A program made the position numbers and the translations under genes. Shown here one piece after another: positions 36,313 through 45,220 of a stretch of DNA of 64,000 bases (its first letter is position 1; each line of letters starts with the position of its first letter). Where the stretch lies: assembly GCA_965234365.1 (NCBI GenBank), contig OZ248345.1, positions 186,001 to 250,000 of the forward strand, given 5' to 3'. Below the pieces are notes generated by a model. The model had not been told where the DNA came from. It worked only from the letters and a program-made list of their open reading frames with translations, and did not search any database. This DNA comes from Planktophila grossartii. GTDB lineage: Bacteria > Actinomycetota > Actinomycetes > Nanopelagicales > Nanopelagicaceae.

Positions 36313-37263
36313 TTGGCCCGCTACGACTCTCTCGAAGCCTCGGTAGGTAATACACCACTTATCGGTCTTCCTCGTTTATCTCCCGCTCCCAATGTTCGGC
36401 TCTGGGCGAAGATGGAAGATCGCAATCCAACAGGTTCAATTAAAGACCGCACTGCGATCTCCATGATTCAAGCTGCTGAGCGCGATGGTCTCTTAAAGCC
36501 TGGTGCAACAATTCTTGAGCCAACGAGCGGTAATACAGGAATCTCACTTGCGATGGCTGCAAAGGTGCGCGGTTACAAACTCATCTGCGTAATGCCTGAA
36601 AATACAAGCCCCGAACGTCGCCAACTTCTTGAGATGTGGGGCGCTGAAATTATCTCTTCACCTGCTGCAGGTGGTTCTAATGAAGCGGTGCGCGTAGCGA
36701 AAGAGATCGCTGCGAAGAATCCTGATTATGTCTTTCTCTATCAATATGGGAATCCGGCAAATACTGATGCGCATTACACGGGTACCGGCCCTGAAATCTT
36801 TAAAGATCTTCCAACAATTACACACTTTGTTGCAGGGCTCGGAACGACAGGAACGCTTATGGGCGCCGGTCGATACCTGCGCGAACAGAATCCAGATGTA
36901 CAGATCATTGCGGCCGAACCTCGTTACGGCGAACTTGTTTATGGGCTTCGCAATATCGATGAAGGTTTTGTTCCTGAACTCTATGACGCATCAGTATTAA
37001 CACGTCGTTTCTCAGTGGGAGCAGAAGATTCTGTAAAGCGAGTTCGTGAACTCCTTGAAGTAGAGGGAATCTTCGCAGGAATCTCAACAGGTGCAATTCT
37101 TCACGCCGCAATCGCAATGGGAAATGAAGCAGTCCGCGATGGTCGCGATGCAGATATTGCATTTATCGTCTGCGATGCAGGCTGGAAGTACTTATCTACT
37201 GGGGTATATGGCTCTCAGATTGAAGAAGCAACCGAAGGGCTCGACGGCACTCTTTGGGCTTAA
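36313..37263 (+). CDS. cysM: CysO-dependent cysteine synthase
   Basis: 316 residues, TTG start one base after the cysO stop. PLP Lys in NPTGSIKDR, phosphate loop EPTSGNTGISLAMA, GLGTTGTLMGAGRYL. Both arginines that fit O-phosphoserine in the M. tuberculosis enzyme are present in EPRYGELVYGLRN, so O-phosphoserine plus CysO-thiocarboxylate are the expected substrates rather than O-acetylserine and sulfide. Confidence 0.93.
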   Translation: MARYDSLEASVGNTPLIGLPRLSPAPNVRLWAKMEDRNPTGSIKDRTAISMIQAAERDGLLKPGATILEPTSGNTGISLAMAAKVRGYKLICVMPENTSPERRQLLEMWGAEIISSPAAGGSNEAVRVAKEIAAKNPDYVFLYQYGNPANTDAHYTGTGPEIFKDLPTITHFVAGLGTTGTLMGAGRYLREQNPDVQIIAAEPRYGELVYGLRNIDEGFVPELYDASVLTRRFSVGAEDSVKRVRELLEVEGIFAGISTGAILHAAIAMGNEAVRDGRDADIAFIVCDAGWKYLSTGVYGSQIEEATEGLDGTLWA

Positions 37264-37290
37264 AGGCTTCTCGCGGTTAGACTTATCTCC

Positions 37291-38088
37291 ATGAGTAACG
37301 CGCCAATCGGTATCTTCGATTCTGGCGTCGGCGGCTTAACTGTTGGTCGCGCAATCCTTGATCAACTTCCCAACGAATCAACTCTCTATATTGGCGACAC
37401 AGCGCGTGGTCCCTATGGCCCACGACCACTTGCTGAAGTTCGTGACTTCGCACTCGAGACTCTCGATTTTCTAGTCGATCAAGGCGTCAAGGCGCTCGTC
37501 ATTGCCTGTAACACAGCAAGTGCTGCAATGTTGCGCGATGCTCGCGAGCGATATTCAGTTCCTGTCATTGAAGTTATTCAGCCTGCGGTGCGTCGCGCTG
37601 TTGCTGCAACTCGTACGGGCAAAGTTGGAGTAATCGGAACTCGTGCAACCATTGATTCAAAGGCATATCTCGATGCCTTTGCTGCAGCGCCACAGCTTCA
37701 CATCACTTCCATCGCCTGCCCACTCTTTGTTGAATATGTTGAGCGCGGAGAAACGTCAGGCGATGCAGTCACCAAGGTTGCTCGCGAGTATTTGCAACCA
37801 ATGATTGATGCAGAGGTAGATACGCTCGTACTGGGCTGTACTCACTACCCACTGCTTACAGGCGTTATCTCCTACGTCATGGGCAATGGAGTCTCACTCG
37901 TTTCAAGCGCTGAAGAGACTGCAAAAGATTTGTATCGCGTTCTCGTTGAGAATTCACTCCTTCGCGCACTTTCAAGCACTCCAGCTACGCATACATTCCT
38001 TGCAACAGGCGATGCGAAGGCATTTGAAGTACTGGCACGTCGATTCTTAGGGCCTGAAGTGGGCTCAGTACAACACCAAGTTCTCTAA
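37291..38088 (+). CDS. murI: glutamate racemase
   Basis: 265 residues. GIFDSGVGGLTVGR, the two catalytic cysteines in VIACNTASA and LVLGCTHYPLL. It supplies D-glutamate for peptidoglycan. TAGACT at 37278-37283 lies 7 nt before the ATG. The rhomboid gene that sits between cysM and murI in mycobacteria is absent. Confidence 0.95.
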   Translation: MSNAPIGIFDSGVGGLTVGRAILDQLPNESTLYIGDTARGPYGPRPLAEVRDFALETLDFLVDQGVKALVIACNTASAAMLRDARERYSVPVIEVIQPAVRRAVAATRTGKVGVIGTRATIDSKAYLDAFAAAPQLHITSIACPLFVEYVERGETSGDAVTKVAREYLQPMIDAEVDTLVLGCTHYPLLTGVISYVMGNGVSLVSSAEETAKDLYRVLVENSLLRALSSTPATHTFLATGDAKAFEVLARRFLGPEVGSVQHQVL

Positions 38089-38120
38089 TCGAATAAAACC
38101 TAAAGAAAACGGGGCACGAG

Positions 38121-38846
38121 ATGGCACGCAATGACGGACGCGCAGTAGATCAACTACGCGATATCAAAATCACTCGCGGATGGCTCGATCATGCCGAAGG
38201 TTCAGTACTCGTTGAATTTGGAAAGACTCGCGTTCTCTGCGTTGCATCATTTACACCTGGTGTCCCACGTTGGCTTAAGGATTCAGGCACAGGTTGGGTA
38301 ACGTCAGAGTATTCAATGCTTCCTCGTGCAACTCATACACGTTCCGATCGTGAGAGCGTTAAGGGAAAGCTCGGTGGACGCACCCAAGAGATTTCACGAC
38401 TTATTGGTCGCTCACTTCGCGGCATCGTTGATATGAAAGAGCTCGGCGAAAACACTATCGTCATCGACTGCGATGTTCTTCAGGCAGATGGCGGAACGCG
38501 CACCGCGGCAATCACTGGGGCATATGTTGCACTCGCTGATGCGATCACATGGGCGCAGAAGCAGGGACATATCAAAGCTGGTGCAAAGCCACTTGCTGAT
38601 TCTGTCGCAGCCGTCAGCGTTGGAATTATTGATGGAGTTCCTATGCTCGACCTCTGCTATGAAGAGGATGTTCGCGCACAAACAGATATGAACGTTGTCT
38701 GTTCTGGAGATGGTCGCTTCATCGAAGTGCAAGGAACTGCCGAAGGCGCACCATTTGATCGCGCTCTTCTTGATTCACTCCTTGACTTAGCAGTTGCTGG
38801 TTCTGCAACTCTCACAAACTTACAGAAGCAAGCTCTCGCGAAGTAA
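38121..38846 (+). CDS. rph: ribonuclease PH
   Basis: 241 residues. ITRGWLDHAEGSVLVEFGKTRVLC, GWVTSEYSMLPRATHTR, GGRTQEISRLIGRSLR and DCDVLQADGGTRTAAI are family hallmarks. It trims tRNA 3' ends phosphorolytically. rdgB starts on the base after its stop. Confidence 0.95.
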   Translation: MARNDGRAVDQLRDIKITRGWLDHAEGSVLVEFGKTRVLCVASFTPGVPRWLKDSGTGWVTSEYSMLPRATHTRSDRESVKGKLGGRTQEISRLIGRSLRGIVDMKELGENTIVIDCDVLQADGGTRTAAITGAYVALADAITWAQKQGHIKAGAKPLADSVAAVSVGIIDGVPMLDLCYEEDVRAQTDMNVVCSGDGRFIEVQGTAEGAPFDRALLDSLLDLAVAGSATLTNLQKQALAK

Positions 38847-39464
38847 ATGGCACATAAGCTTCTATTAGCAACGCGCAATAAAGGAAAGATCGAAGAGTTT
38901 CGTCGCATCCTTGATGCTGTTGCTCCTGGCGAGATTGAACTCGTTGGCCTAGATCAATTCCCTGATCTTCATGATGTCATCGAAGATGGTGCAACCTTTG
39001 AAGAGAATGCGCTCAAGAAAGCACGCGAGATGTCGCTAGCAACGGGAATTCCTGCAATTGCAGATGACAGTGGGCTCTGTGTTGATGCACTCAATGGTGA
39101 CCCTGGAATCTTCTCAGCGCGATGGGCAGGAGATCATGGAAATGATCAGGCAAATACAGAGAAAGTACTGCAGCAACTTGTTGACGTTCCCAATGAGAAG
39201 CGCGGCGCTCACTTCACTTGCGTTGCAGCGCTCTATCTCCCTGATGGCAGAAGTCATTGCGAAGAGGCGCGCTTTGAAGGATGGATTCTTCGCGCCCCCA
39301 TTGGTGAACATGGTTTTGGCTATGACCCAATCTTCCGCCCCGATGGATTACAGCTCTCAAGCGCACAAATGAGCGCAGAGGAGAAGGATGCAATCAGCCA
39401 TCGAGGAAAATCACTCCGTGCAATAGCGCCTCATGTGATCACTTTGCTCAAAAGCCTAGGTTAA
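38847..39464 (+). CDS. rdgB: dITP/XTP pyrophosphatase
   Basis: 205 residues. LLLATRNKGKIEEFRRIL, DGATFEENALKKAREM, ADDSGLCVDALNGDPGIFSARWAG and GYDPIFRPDG are the RdgB/HAM1 motifs. It removes non-canonical purine nucleotides. It closes the clpS-to-rdgB run. Confidence 0.94.
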   Translation: MAHKLLLATRNKGKIEEFRRILDAVAPGEIELVGLDQFPDLHDVIEDGATFEENALKKAREMSLATGIPAIADDSGLCVDALNGDPGIFSARWAGDHGNDQANTEKVLQQLVDVPNEKRGAHFTCVAALYLPDGRSHCEEARFEGWILRAPIGEHGFGYDPIFRPDGLQLSSAQMSAEEKDAISHRGKSLRAIAPHVITLLKSLG

Positions 39465-39535
39465 ACTTTTACCTATATTCCACCGTTTCATAACTCAATT
39501 TCATAACCCAATTTCATGACCCAAGGAGATATACC

Positions 39536-40372
39536 GTGGCAGTAAAGAAGAAGACAGCAGCTAAAAAAGCTGCACCTAAGAAGACCGCTAAGAAGTCAAC
39601 AGCGAAGAAGGCTGTCAAGAAGTCTCCTGCGAAGAAGACAACCGCTAAGAAGTCAGTAGCGAAGAAGGCCGTTGCAAAGAAGGCTGTTGCAAAGAAGAAG
39701 ACAACGACGAAGAAGGCAGCGCCTAAGAAGGCTGTCAAGAAGTCTCCTGCGAAGAAGTCAGCTGCTGCAAAGGTTGTAGTGCCACCAGTTCCAGCAACTG
39801 GTTCTGCACGTGTCAATGTTTCAACAACACCTACAGCTCCTAAGCCAGCGGTAAAGGCTGCTGCTCCATCAGCTGCTCCACGTCAAGGTTCATCAAGCAA
39901 GACACTTCTTGCTGTACTTGTCGGCGTAGTTCTTCTCGGTGCGATTGTTATTTCAAACTCAGGCAAAGATAACGACGATGCAGCACCTGCTGTAGAGCCT
40001 TCAATCGAAGCATCTGCAGAGCCAATGGCATCTGAGCCAGCTGCAACTGAAGAAACTCCTGCAGCAACAGATGCAGCAGCTACAACAGGCGAAGCGCCAT
40101 CACGCTTTATCGGAAATTGGAAAGATAGCTCCAAGGCTGTCATGGTCATTACATGGAAGGCGCCAGCTGGAGATGTAAAGGGTTACAAAGTTGAGACTCG
40201 CTCAAACCAAGGTGCATGGAACGTAGTGTCAGAAGTTTCTGCAACTACATATGCAGCTGAATTTGCAAAGAAGTCTGAAGATGGATCAACATCATTCCGT
40301 GTATCTGCAGTCTATGCAGATGGTTCACTCGGAGTTGCTAAGGCATTCGGATTTGCAGGTCAGTTCGAATAA
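39536..40372 (+). CDS. histone-H1-like lysine-rich membrane protein with FN3-like outer domain
   Basis: 278 residues in three parts. Residues 4-79 are a KKxAKK/KKSPAKK repeat like histone H1 tails and actinobacterial HU tails. Residues ~122-140 (KTLLAVLVGVVLLGAIVIS) are a single membrane helix. An acidic Ala/Glu linker follows, then a fibronectin-III-like beta domain (~190-278). By the positive-inside rule the basic tail is cytoplasmic and could touch DNA. A 33-bp direct repeat lies inside the tail-coding part (39605-39637 and 39725-39757). GTG start with AAGGAG at 39523-39528. I know no named family with this layout. Confidence 0.75.
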   Translation: MAVKKKTAAKKAAPKKTAKKSTAKKAVKKSPAKKTTAKKSVAKKAVAKKAVAKKKTTTKKAAPKKAVKKSPAKKSAAAKVVVPPVPATGSARVNVSTTPTAPKPAVKAAAPSAAPRQGSSSKTLLAVLVGVVLLGAIVISNSGKDNDDAAPAVEPSIEASAEPMASEPAATEETPAATDAAATTGEAPSRFIGNWKDSSKAVMVITWKAPAGDVKGYKVETRSNQGAWNVVSEVSATTYAAEFAKKSEDGSTSFRVSAVYADGSLGVAKAFGFAGQFE

Positions 40373-40385
40373 AGATTGCAGTAAG

Positions 40386-40417
40386 AAACCCCGTCCACTG
40401 AGTGGGCGGGGTTTTTT
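40386..40417 (+). terminator. intrinsic terminator
   Basis: AACCCCGTCCA pairs with TGGGCGGGGTT (one G-U) around a short loop, followed by TTTTTT. It ends the histone-like gene and lies between it and the convergent acyltransferase gene. Confidence 0.9.
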
Positions 40418-40437
40418 CTTGTCTCAGTATTGAGCTA

Positions 40438-42186
40438 CTACGGATTCAATTTCTTAAGAATCTCTGCAACATAGATATCGACCCCGGTTGGCACGAGATG
40501 GACTCCATCAGGAGCGAAGTATTCAGGGTGACCTTCAGAGATTGCGTTCCAGTCCACGATAGTCACATTGGAATATTGCGCTGCAATCTCTGCAATCAGC
40601 GCATTATTTCCTTCGCGCCAAGGGCGTGGAACTGCTGTATTGACCACGATGACGCGAGGCTGATCTTTGACTGCTTCAAAGATTGCCTGAGTCTGTTCGC
40701 TAGTAAGTGCATTGTTATTACCTAAGTTGAAGATTACGGGTACATCACCGGCTTGAGCCCTGTCATGAAGAATGACCGAAAGTAATTCAGGAGCCTGTCG
40801 TCCGATACGAGCATTCATGACAGAGATGGGCTCACTCTCACTGAGCTTCGAACGGATGCCAAGAATGACGGAATCTCCAGTAACCCAGAGCCCATCCGTT
40901 ACTACTTCAGATATTGCCGTTGGCTTCGAAGTGAGTGATGCTTCAAGCTTCTGTCGTTCTTCATTGGCAATTCCGATAGCGCGGACGCTCACGAGCGCTG
41001 CAAGGAGAAGAACCACAACAGTTACAGCAGAGAGTGTTCGGGTCTGTTGAGTGCGCTCCTTCTTAGTGCGGTACTTCAGACCCTTGAGCCAGTATTGAAT
41101 GACGCCGCGACGAATAGGTAGCTCTACATAGCGAAGCGAAATATCGCTCAAGGCTAAGACGATGAGAATGCGCAGGGCATAGAGCGCCCACTCTTTTCCT
41201 GCAAGATCCACACTTGGACGCGTTACTTGGAAGATAACCCAGTGCCATAGATAGATTGCATAGGAACGTTCGCCAATCCAGAGAAATACTGGATTCTGCA
41301 GAACGGGAGCAAAGCGCGATGCTGGGTGCACAACAGACATAACAATCGCTGCGCCACATATTCCTGCAAGAGGAAATGCAATCTTATAGAGAGTTGGTTG
41401 TGTTTCATCGATGAAGAGGAATGCAGCAAGGATTCCAATGAAGCCAAGAAATCCCACACCATCAATAAAATCTTGCGCCTTCTTTGAAACAGTCTTTGTA
41501 AAGTTCTGAGGAATCCAGCTGACTGCAAGAGCAGCGCCCAGAAAGAGCCCGATGCTATGTGTATCAGTTCCAAAGTAGACGTGGCTTACCTTCGAAGCGT
41601 TCGATGCATCGAGAGAGAAAGAGACGAAGAGAAGAGTGATTCCAGATGCAGCTGCAATTGTAAGTGATGCCAGCGGAATATGTTTCTTGCCAAATTGTTT
41701 TAGAATGAAGTAGAGAATCAGTGGCCAGACGAGATAGAACTGAGCTTCTACAGCAAGAGACCATGTGTGTTGCAGAAGCGGTGGGCGCCCAATGCTTTCA
41801 AAGTAATCCTGATGATGAGCAACGAGCCACCAATTCATAGTGCCCGTCAGCGAAAATGGAGTGTCGGTCAGTAAACGCTTGATGGTGTCGGGTGCCCAGA
41901 TTCCGATGGCAATCGTGGTTGAGACGAGCATGAAGATGAGCGCCGGAAGTAATCGTCGAGCACGGGCGATATAGAAGCCGCGAAGATCGAGTCCACCGCT
42001 TTGCGCAATGGAATCGAGCAGTAGGCGGGTGATTACATAGCCAGAGATAACGAAGAAGAGATCAACGCCGAGAAAGCCGCCCGGAATCCACGTAAATCCA
42101 AGGTGATAGAACATCACCGCAATCACTGCGACAGCGCGCAGTCCATCTATTGCAGGGATGTATTGGATACCGCGATTGGCAGCCAT
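40438..42186 (-). CDS. membrane O-acyltransferase (acyltransferase-3) fused to an SGNH domain
   Basis: 582 residues. Residues ~1-380 are the ten-helix acyltransferase-3 domain (IDGLRAVAVIAVMFYHLGF with the catalytic His, FFVISGYVIT). Residues ~410-582 are an SGNH hydrolase-like domain with VTGDSVILG (Ser) and the closing Asp-His pair in APDGVHLVPTG. OafA-like proteins of this layout O-acetylate cell-surface glycans or peptidoglycan. No glycan locus is adjacent, so the acceptor is unknown. Confidence 0.87.
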   Translation of the reverse strand: MAANRGIQYIPAIDGLRAVAVIAVMFYHLGFTWIPGGFLGVDLFFVISGYVITRLLLDSIAQSGGLDLRGFYIARARRLLPALIFMLVSTTIAIGIWAPDTIKRLLTDTPFSLTGTMNWWLVAHHQDYFESIGRPPLLQHTWSLAVEAQFYLVWPLILYFILKQFGKKHIPLASLTIAAASGITLLFVSFSLDASNASKVSHVYFGTDTHSIGLFLGAALAVSWIPQNFTKTVSKKAQDFIDGVGFLGFIGILAAFLFIDETQPTLYKIAFPLAGICGAAIVMSVVHPASRFAPVLQNPVFLWIGERSYAIYLWHWVIFQVTRPSVDLAGKEWALYALRILIVLALSDISLRYVELPIRRGVIQYWLKGLKYRTKKERTQQTRTLSAVTVVVLLLAALVSVRAIGIANEERQKLEASLTSKPTAISEVVTDGLWVTGDSVILGIRSKLSESEPISVMNARIGRQAPELLSVILHDRAQAGDVPVIFNLGNNNALTSEQTQAIFEAVKDQPRVIVVNTAVPRPWREGNNALIAEIAAQYSNVTIVDWNAISEGHPEYFAPDGVHLVPTGVDIYVAEILKKLNP

Positions 42187-42191
42187 CAGAG

Positions 42192-43049
42192 TTACTTACG
42201 CTTTGCTGATTTTTTCTTGGTAGCTTGCTTTGTAGCAGTGCGCTTCGCTGGAGCTTTTGAAGTCTTCTTTGGTGCAGCGATTGCAGTACGAGTGCGCTTG
42301 CTCTCAACACGAATAGGAGCAGATTTCTTTACAGTGCCATCTTCATTGAGTGAATTATCAACAACGGCTTGCATCTTGGTTAAGCGAGCAAATGCAGAGT
42401 CAAGTTTTTCGCGAGATGCTGCGATTGCAGATTCAGCTGCTGTGAGCGCAGATGCCTGTGAACGGTAGAGACGCTCTGATTCAGCGATGATGTCGGCAAG
42501 CCAAGCGCGGTATTCGACAACGTTTTCAGCTGCTTCAGAGATAACGCGTTCTGCTTCGCGGCGAGCAGCTGTTGTCAGCGCGACTGCTTCGCGGCGTTTG
42601 CCGTCAACAACAGTGTCAGCTTCAGCAATCTTTGCATTAGCAACAGAGGTTGCTTCACGGCTTGCATCACGTACGAGTTCGGCAGCCTCGGCTTCTGCTG
42701 TAGAAATATATTTACGTCCGCGAGATTCAGCGCCGGCAAGAATGCTGCGAGCCTTATTTTCAGCACCTTCGAGAGTGTCCTTGGCGTTACGACTTGTCTC
42801 ATTGATGAGTCGTTCTGCAGCAGCCGTGGCCTTAGCTTCGCGCGCCTGCGCTGACTTGATCATCGCCATCGCAGTTTCAGTTGCGAGGATTTCAAACTCT
42901 TCGCGGCTTAGACCGGTGATGTCGCGGCGGGATTTGAGATCAGCTAATTGAGATTCGAGTTCGCGGATGCGATCGACAGGATTGGCAACGGGAGTGCGAT
43001 CTGATTCGTCGCGAAATCCAACCCAGTTGCGGAAATTCTTCTCTGCCAT
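42192..43049 (-). CDS. coiled-coil protein with a lysine-rich histone-like tail
   Basis: 285 residues. Residues ~20-230 are a long Ala/Glu/Arg helix with heptad character (RIRELESQLADLK ... EAKATAAAERLINETSRNAKDTLEGAENKARSIL ... AAELVRDASREATSVANAKIAEAD), like DivIVA or ATP-synthase-b-like coiled coils. Residues ~245-285 are a basic tail (KKTSKAPAKRTATKQATKKKSAKRK) similar to the gene at 39536. The start at 43049 (MAEKNF) is chosen. A scaffold that binds DNA or the cell pole is plausible, but no function is known. Confidence 0.65.
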   Translation of the reverse strand: MAEKNFRNWVGFRDESDRTPVANPVDRIRELESQLADLKSRRDITGLSREEFEILATETAMAMIKSAQAREAKATAAAERLINETSRNAKDTLEGAENKARSILAGAESRGRKYISTAEAEAAELVRDASREATSVANAKIAEADTVVDGKRREAVALTTAARREAERVISEAAENVVEYRAWLADIIAESERLYRSQASALTAAESAIAASREKLDSAFARLTKMQAVVDNSLNEDGTVKKSAPIRVESKRTRTAIAAPKKTSKAPAKRTATKQATKKKSAKRK

Positions 43050-43110
43050 GGTGAAACTCTCAATCAAGTGCTTGGGGATCAATAGGAGAAGCCAAGATTA
43101 GAGCATGAAG

Positions 43111-43773
43111 CTACTTTCGGTAAATGGCGAAGGAGACCGCTAAATATTGAGAAATCCACGCTGCAAGCACAAAGATGTGGAAGAGCTCGTGGAATCCGAA
43201 ATACTTTGCATTACGCCCAGGACGCTTGAGCGCATAGAAAATTGCTCCGATTGAGTAGAGCAAGCCACCAATGATGATGGGGAGAATCACCCATAACCCA
43301 CCCTCTTTGTAGAGCTGCGGTGTGTAGATGATGGCGACCCAACCAAGCAATAAGTAATTTGCTACATAAAGGAATCGCGGTGCACCTACCCAGAAGACGC
43401 GGAGGGCAACACCTAGCAGTGCGCCAGTCCAGACAATTGCAAGTAAGACATTGCGATCGTGGTCATCGAGAAGTGCAACTGCAAATGGAGTGTAGGAACC
43501 GGCGATGAGTAAGTTGATATTTGCATGATCCCAACGACGCCAAATTTTCTTCTTACGTGGAATCCATGGAACGCGGTGGTAGATAGCCGAGACGCTAAAG
43601 AGCATGATGGCTGTAATGGAATAGAGAGCAACTGCTAATTTAAATGATTCACCGCTCAAGATGAAGAGAACTAGTGATGCGATGATGACAACAGGTGTTG
43701 CACCTAAATGGAACCAACCTCGTAACTTCGGAGGCAACTGTTGCGGCTCAACGGGAATCGGTTCCGTGCTCAT
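43111..43773 (-). CDS. hemolysin III family (PAQR-like) membrane protein
   Basis: 220 residues, seven predicted helices. SAIYHRVPW, WDHANINLLIAGSYTPFAVALL and FGFHELFHIFVLAAWISQY carry the conserved Ser, Asp and His residues of the YqfA/HlyIII/PAQR superfamily, which are thought to bind metal. Cellular role unsettled; membrane homeostasis is likely. Confidence 0.87.
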   Translation of the reverse strand: MSTEPIPVEPQQLPPKLRGWFHLGATPVVIIASLVLFILSGESFKLAVALYSITAIMLFSVSAIYHRVPWIPRKKKIWRRWDHANINLLIAGSYTPFAVALLDDHDRNVLLAIVWTGALLGVALRVFWVGAPRFLYVANYLLLGWVAIIYTPQLYKEGGLWVILPIIIGGLLYSIGAIFYALKRPGRNAKYFGFHELFHIFVLAAWISQYLAVSFAIYRK

Positions 43774-43782
43774 CTCGTAAGC

Positions 43783-44994
43783 CTAATCGTTTCTGAGGTT
43801 TCGGACAGAGGGCACCAATAAAGAGGCGATTGATGCAATAAGTGTCGTGGTTCCTGTGATGAAGAGAATGGTGTTGACGCCAAAGTGCATAGCAAGTGGC
43901 CCTGCAATGACGATTCCCAGGGGAGCGATGCCAAATGAACCTAAGGTGTCATAGGAACTTACTCGCGAATATGACTCTTCAGGTACATGGCTCTGCAACG
44001 AGGTATTCCACGTCACCATAAAGACTTCCAGGCTAATTCCAGAGAAGATTGCAGCAAGAACAGAGAAGGACATTGGAAGGTCGAAAGCTAAGGCGTAATC
44101 CCACACTGCAGAGAGCGCAATCAGAACCATGGCGAGGTAGAGAGGTCTTCCAATCTTTACCTTTAATACCCAGATTCCACCGATAAGCATTCCAATAGAG
44201 AGCCCGGCCAAGTTATATGACCACTGCTTTGGTCCAGTGACAGCATCGCTAAAGTTGAGTGGACCGAGCACTGAGAGCATGGATTCGAAGGCCATATTGA
44301 TTAGTGCAAATGAAACCACCATCGCAATAACCCACGAGCGTGAAATAAATTCTTTCCAACCAACAACAAGATCATGAATAATTCCCGGACTCTTATCTTT
44401 GATCTTCCCAATGATGGGTAAGTTCCAGACGATTGCACCGGCGATAAAGAAGCTGATTGCATCAACTAAGAGTCCCCATCCCGCACCCACACTGGAAACG
44501 AGAATTCCACCGCCGAGCGTTCCGACGATGTAACCAAGGTTTGTTAATAAACCAATGACAGCATTTCCTTCTTGCAACTTCTCCTTAGGCAAAATTTCTG
44601 GCAAGACTCCTGACATCGCCGGCCACCAGATCGCATTGAGAATTCCAAAGAGTCCGCCCATCAAGGCAAGTAACCAGGTACTTGAAAAACCTGCGATGAG
44701 CGAGATGGCGCTCACTGCTGCGAGGAAACTTCCGAGCATGTCGCTTCCGCCCACCAGGCGGTTGCGCTGGAAACGATCTGCGATAACGCCACCGAAGAGC
44801 ATGAAAGCAAGAAGTGGAACAAAGCGTGCGGCCATCACAATTGATAAATCTTTGCCTGTCGCGTTGGGAAGACTTAAGACTCCATAGGCAAGAGCGATGG
44901 GAGAGACTCCATTGCCCACATTGGAGATGAAACGGGAGATAGCTAAGCTCGAAAAGCCTTGATGGCCTCGTAAGTCTTTGAGTTGGGCGAGCAC
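43783..44994 (-). CDS. major facilitator superfamily transporter
   Basis: 403 residues, about twelve helices, with the loop 2-3 motif GGVIADRFQRNRLVGGSD. It resembles the MFS group that includes enterobactin exporter-like and macrolide-efflux-like proteins (ALAYGVLSLPNATGKDLSIVMAARFVPLLAFML). Substrate unknown. Divergent from actinorhodopsin, with 226 bp between. Confidence 0.8.
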   Translation of the reverse strand: MLAQLKDLRGHQGFSSLAISRFISNVGNGVSPIALAYGVLSLPNATGKDLSIVMAARFVPLLAFMLFGGVIADRFQRNRLVGGSDMLGSFLAAVSAISLIAGFSSTWLLALMGGLFGILNAIWWPAMSGVLPEILPKEKLQEGNAVIGLLTNLGYIVGTLGGGILVSSVGAGWGLLVDAISFFIAGAIVWNLPIIGKIKDKSPGIIHDLVVGWKEFISRSWVIAMVVSFALINMAFESMLSVLGPLNFSDAVTGPKQWSYNLAGLSIGMLIGGIWVLKVKIGRPLYLAMVLIALSAVWDYALAFDLPMSFSVLAAIFSGISLEVFMVTWNTSLQSHVPEESYSRVSSYDTLGSFGIAPLGIVIAGPLAMHFGVNTILFITGTTTLIASIASLLVPSVRNLRND

Positions 44995-45220
44995 CCGGCA
45001 AGGCTACCCGCCAGGGTGAAAAGTCCGATTTTTTCTCGATTTACGCTCAACTTCCGGGAAAAAAATCTCAGAAACTTCACAATTCAGGGTGCAAATCGTT
45101 CGCATAAGGCGCACACTTTCTCTTGTCGGCGACCAATGAGGCTCCTCGAGGACTTCATGGGTAACTGAACTTACGAATCAACCGATTCGCACTGATATAG
45201 CACTCACGGAGGCTTACTAC

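Noticed and set aside
39523..39538. Vector-like ribosome site (AAGGAGATATACC) as contamination
   Set aside because: It lies in a native context with matching composition on both sides; the resemblance to a common expression-vector leader is coincidental.
39536..39780. Tandem-repeat or CRISPR-like DNA
   Set aside because: The repetition follows codons for Lys/Ala/Thr motifs in one long frame; it is a low-complexity protein tail.
45136..45168. Ten-residue upstream peptide gene before actinorhodopsin
   Set aside because: No ribosome site and no conserved leader-peptide pattern (runs of one amino acid, stall motif) can be seen.
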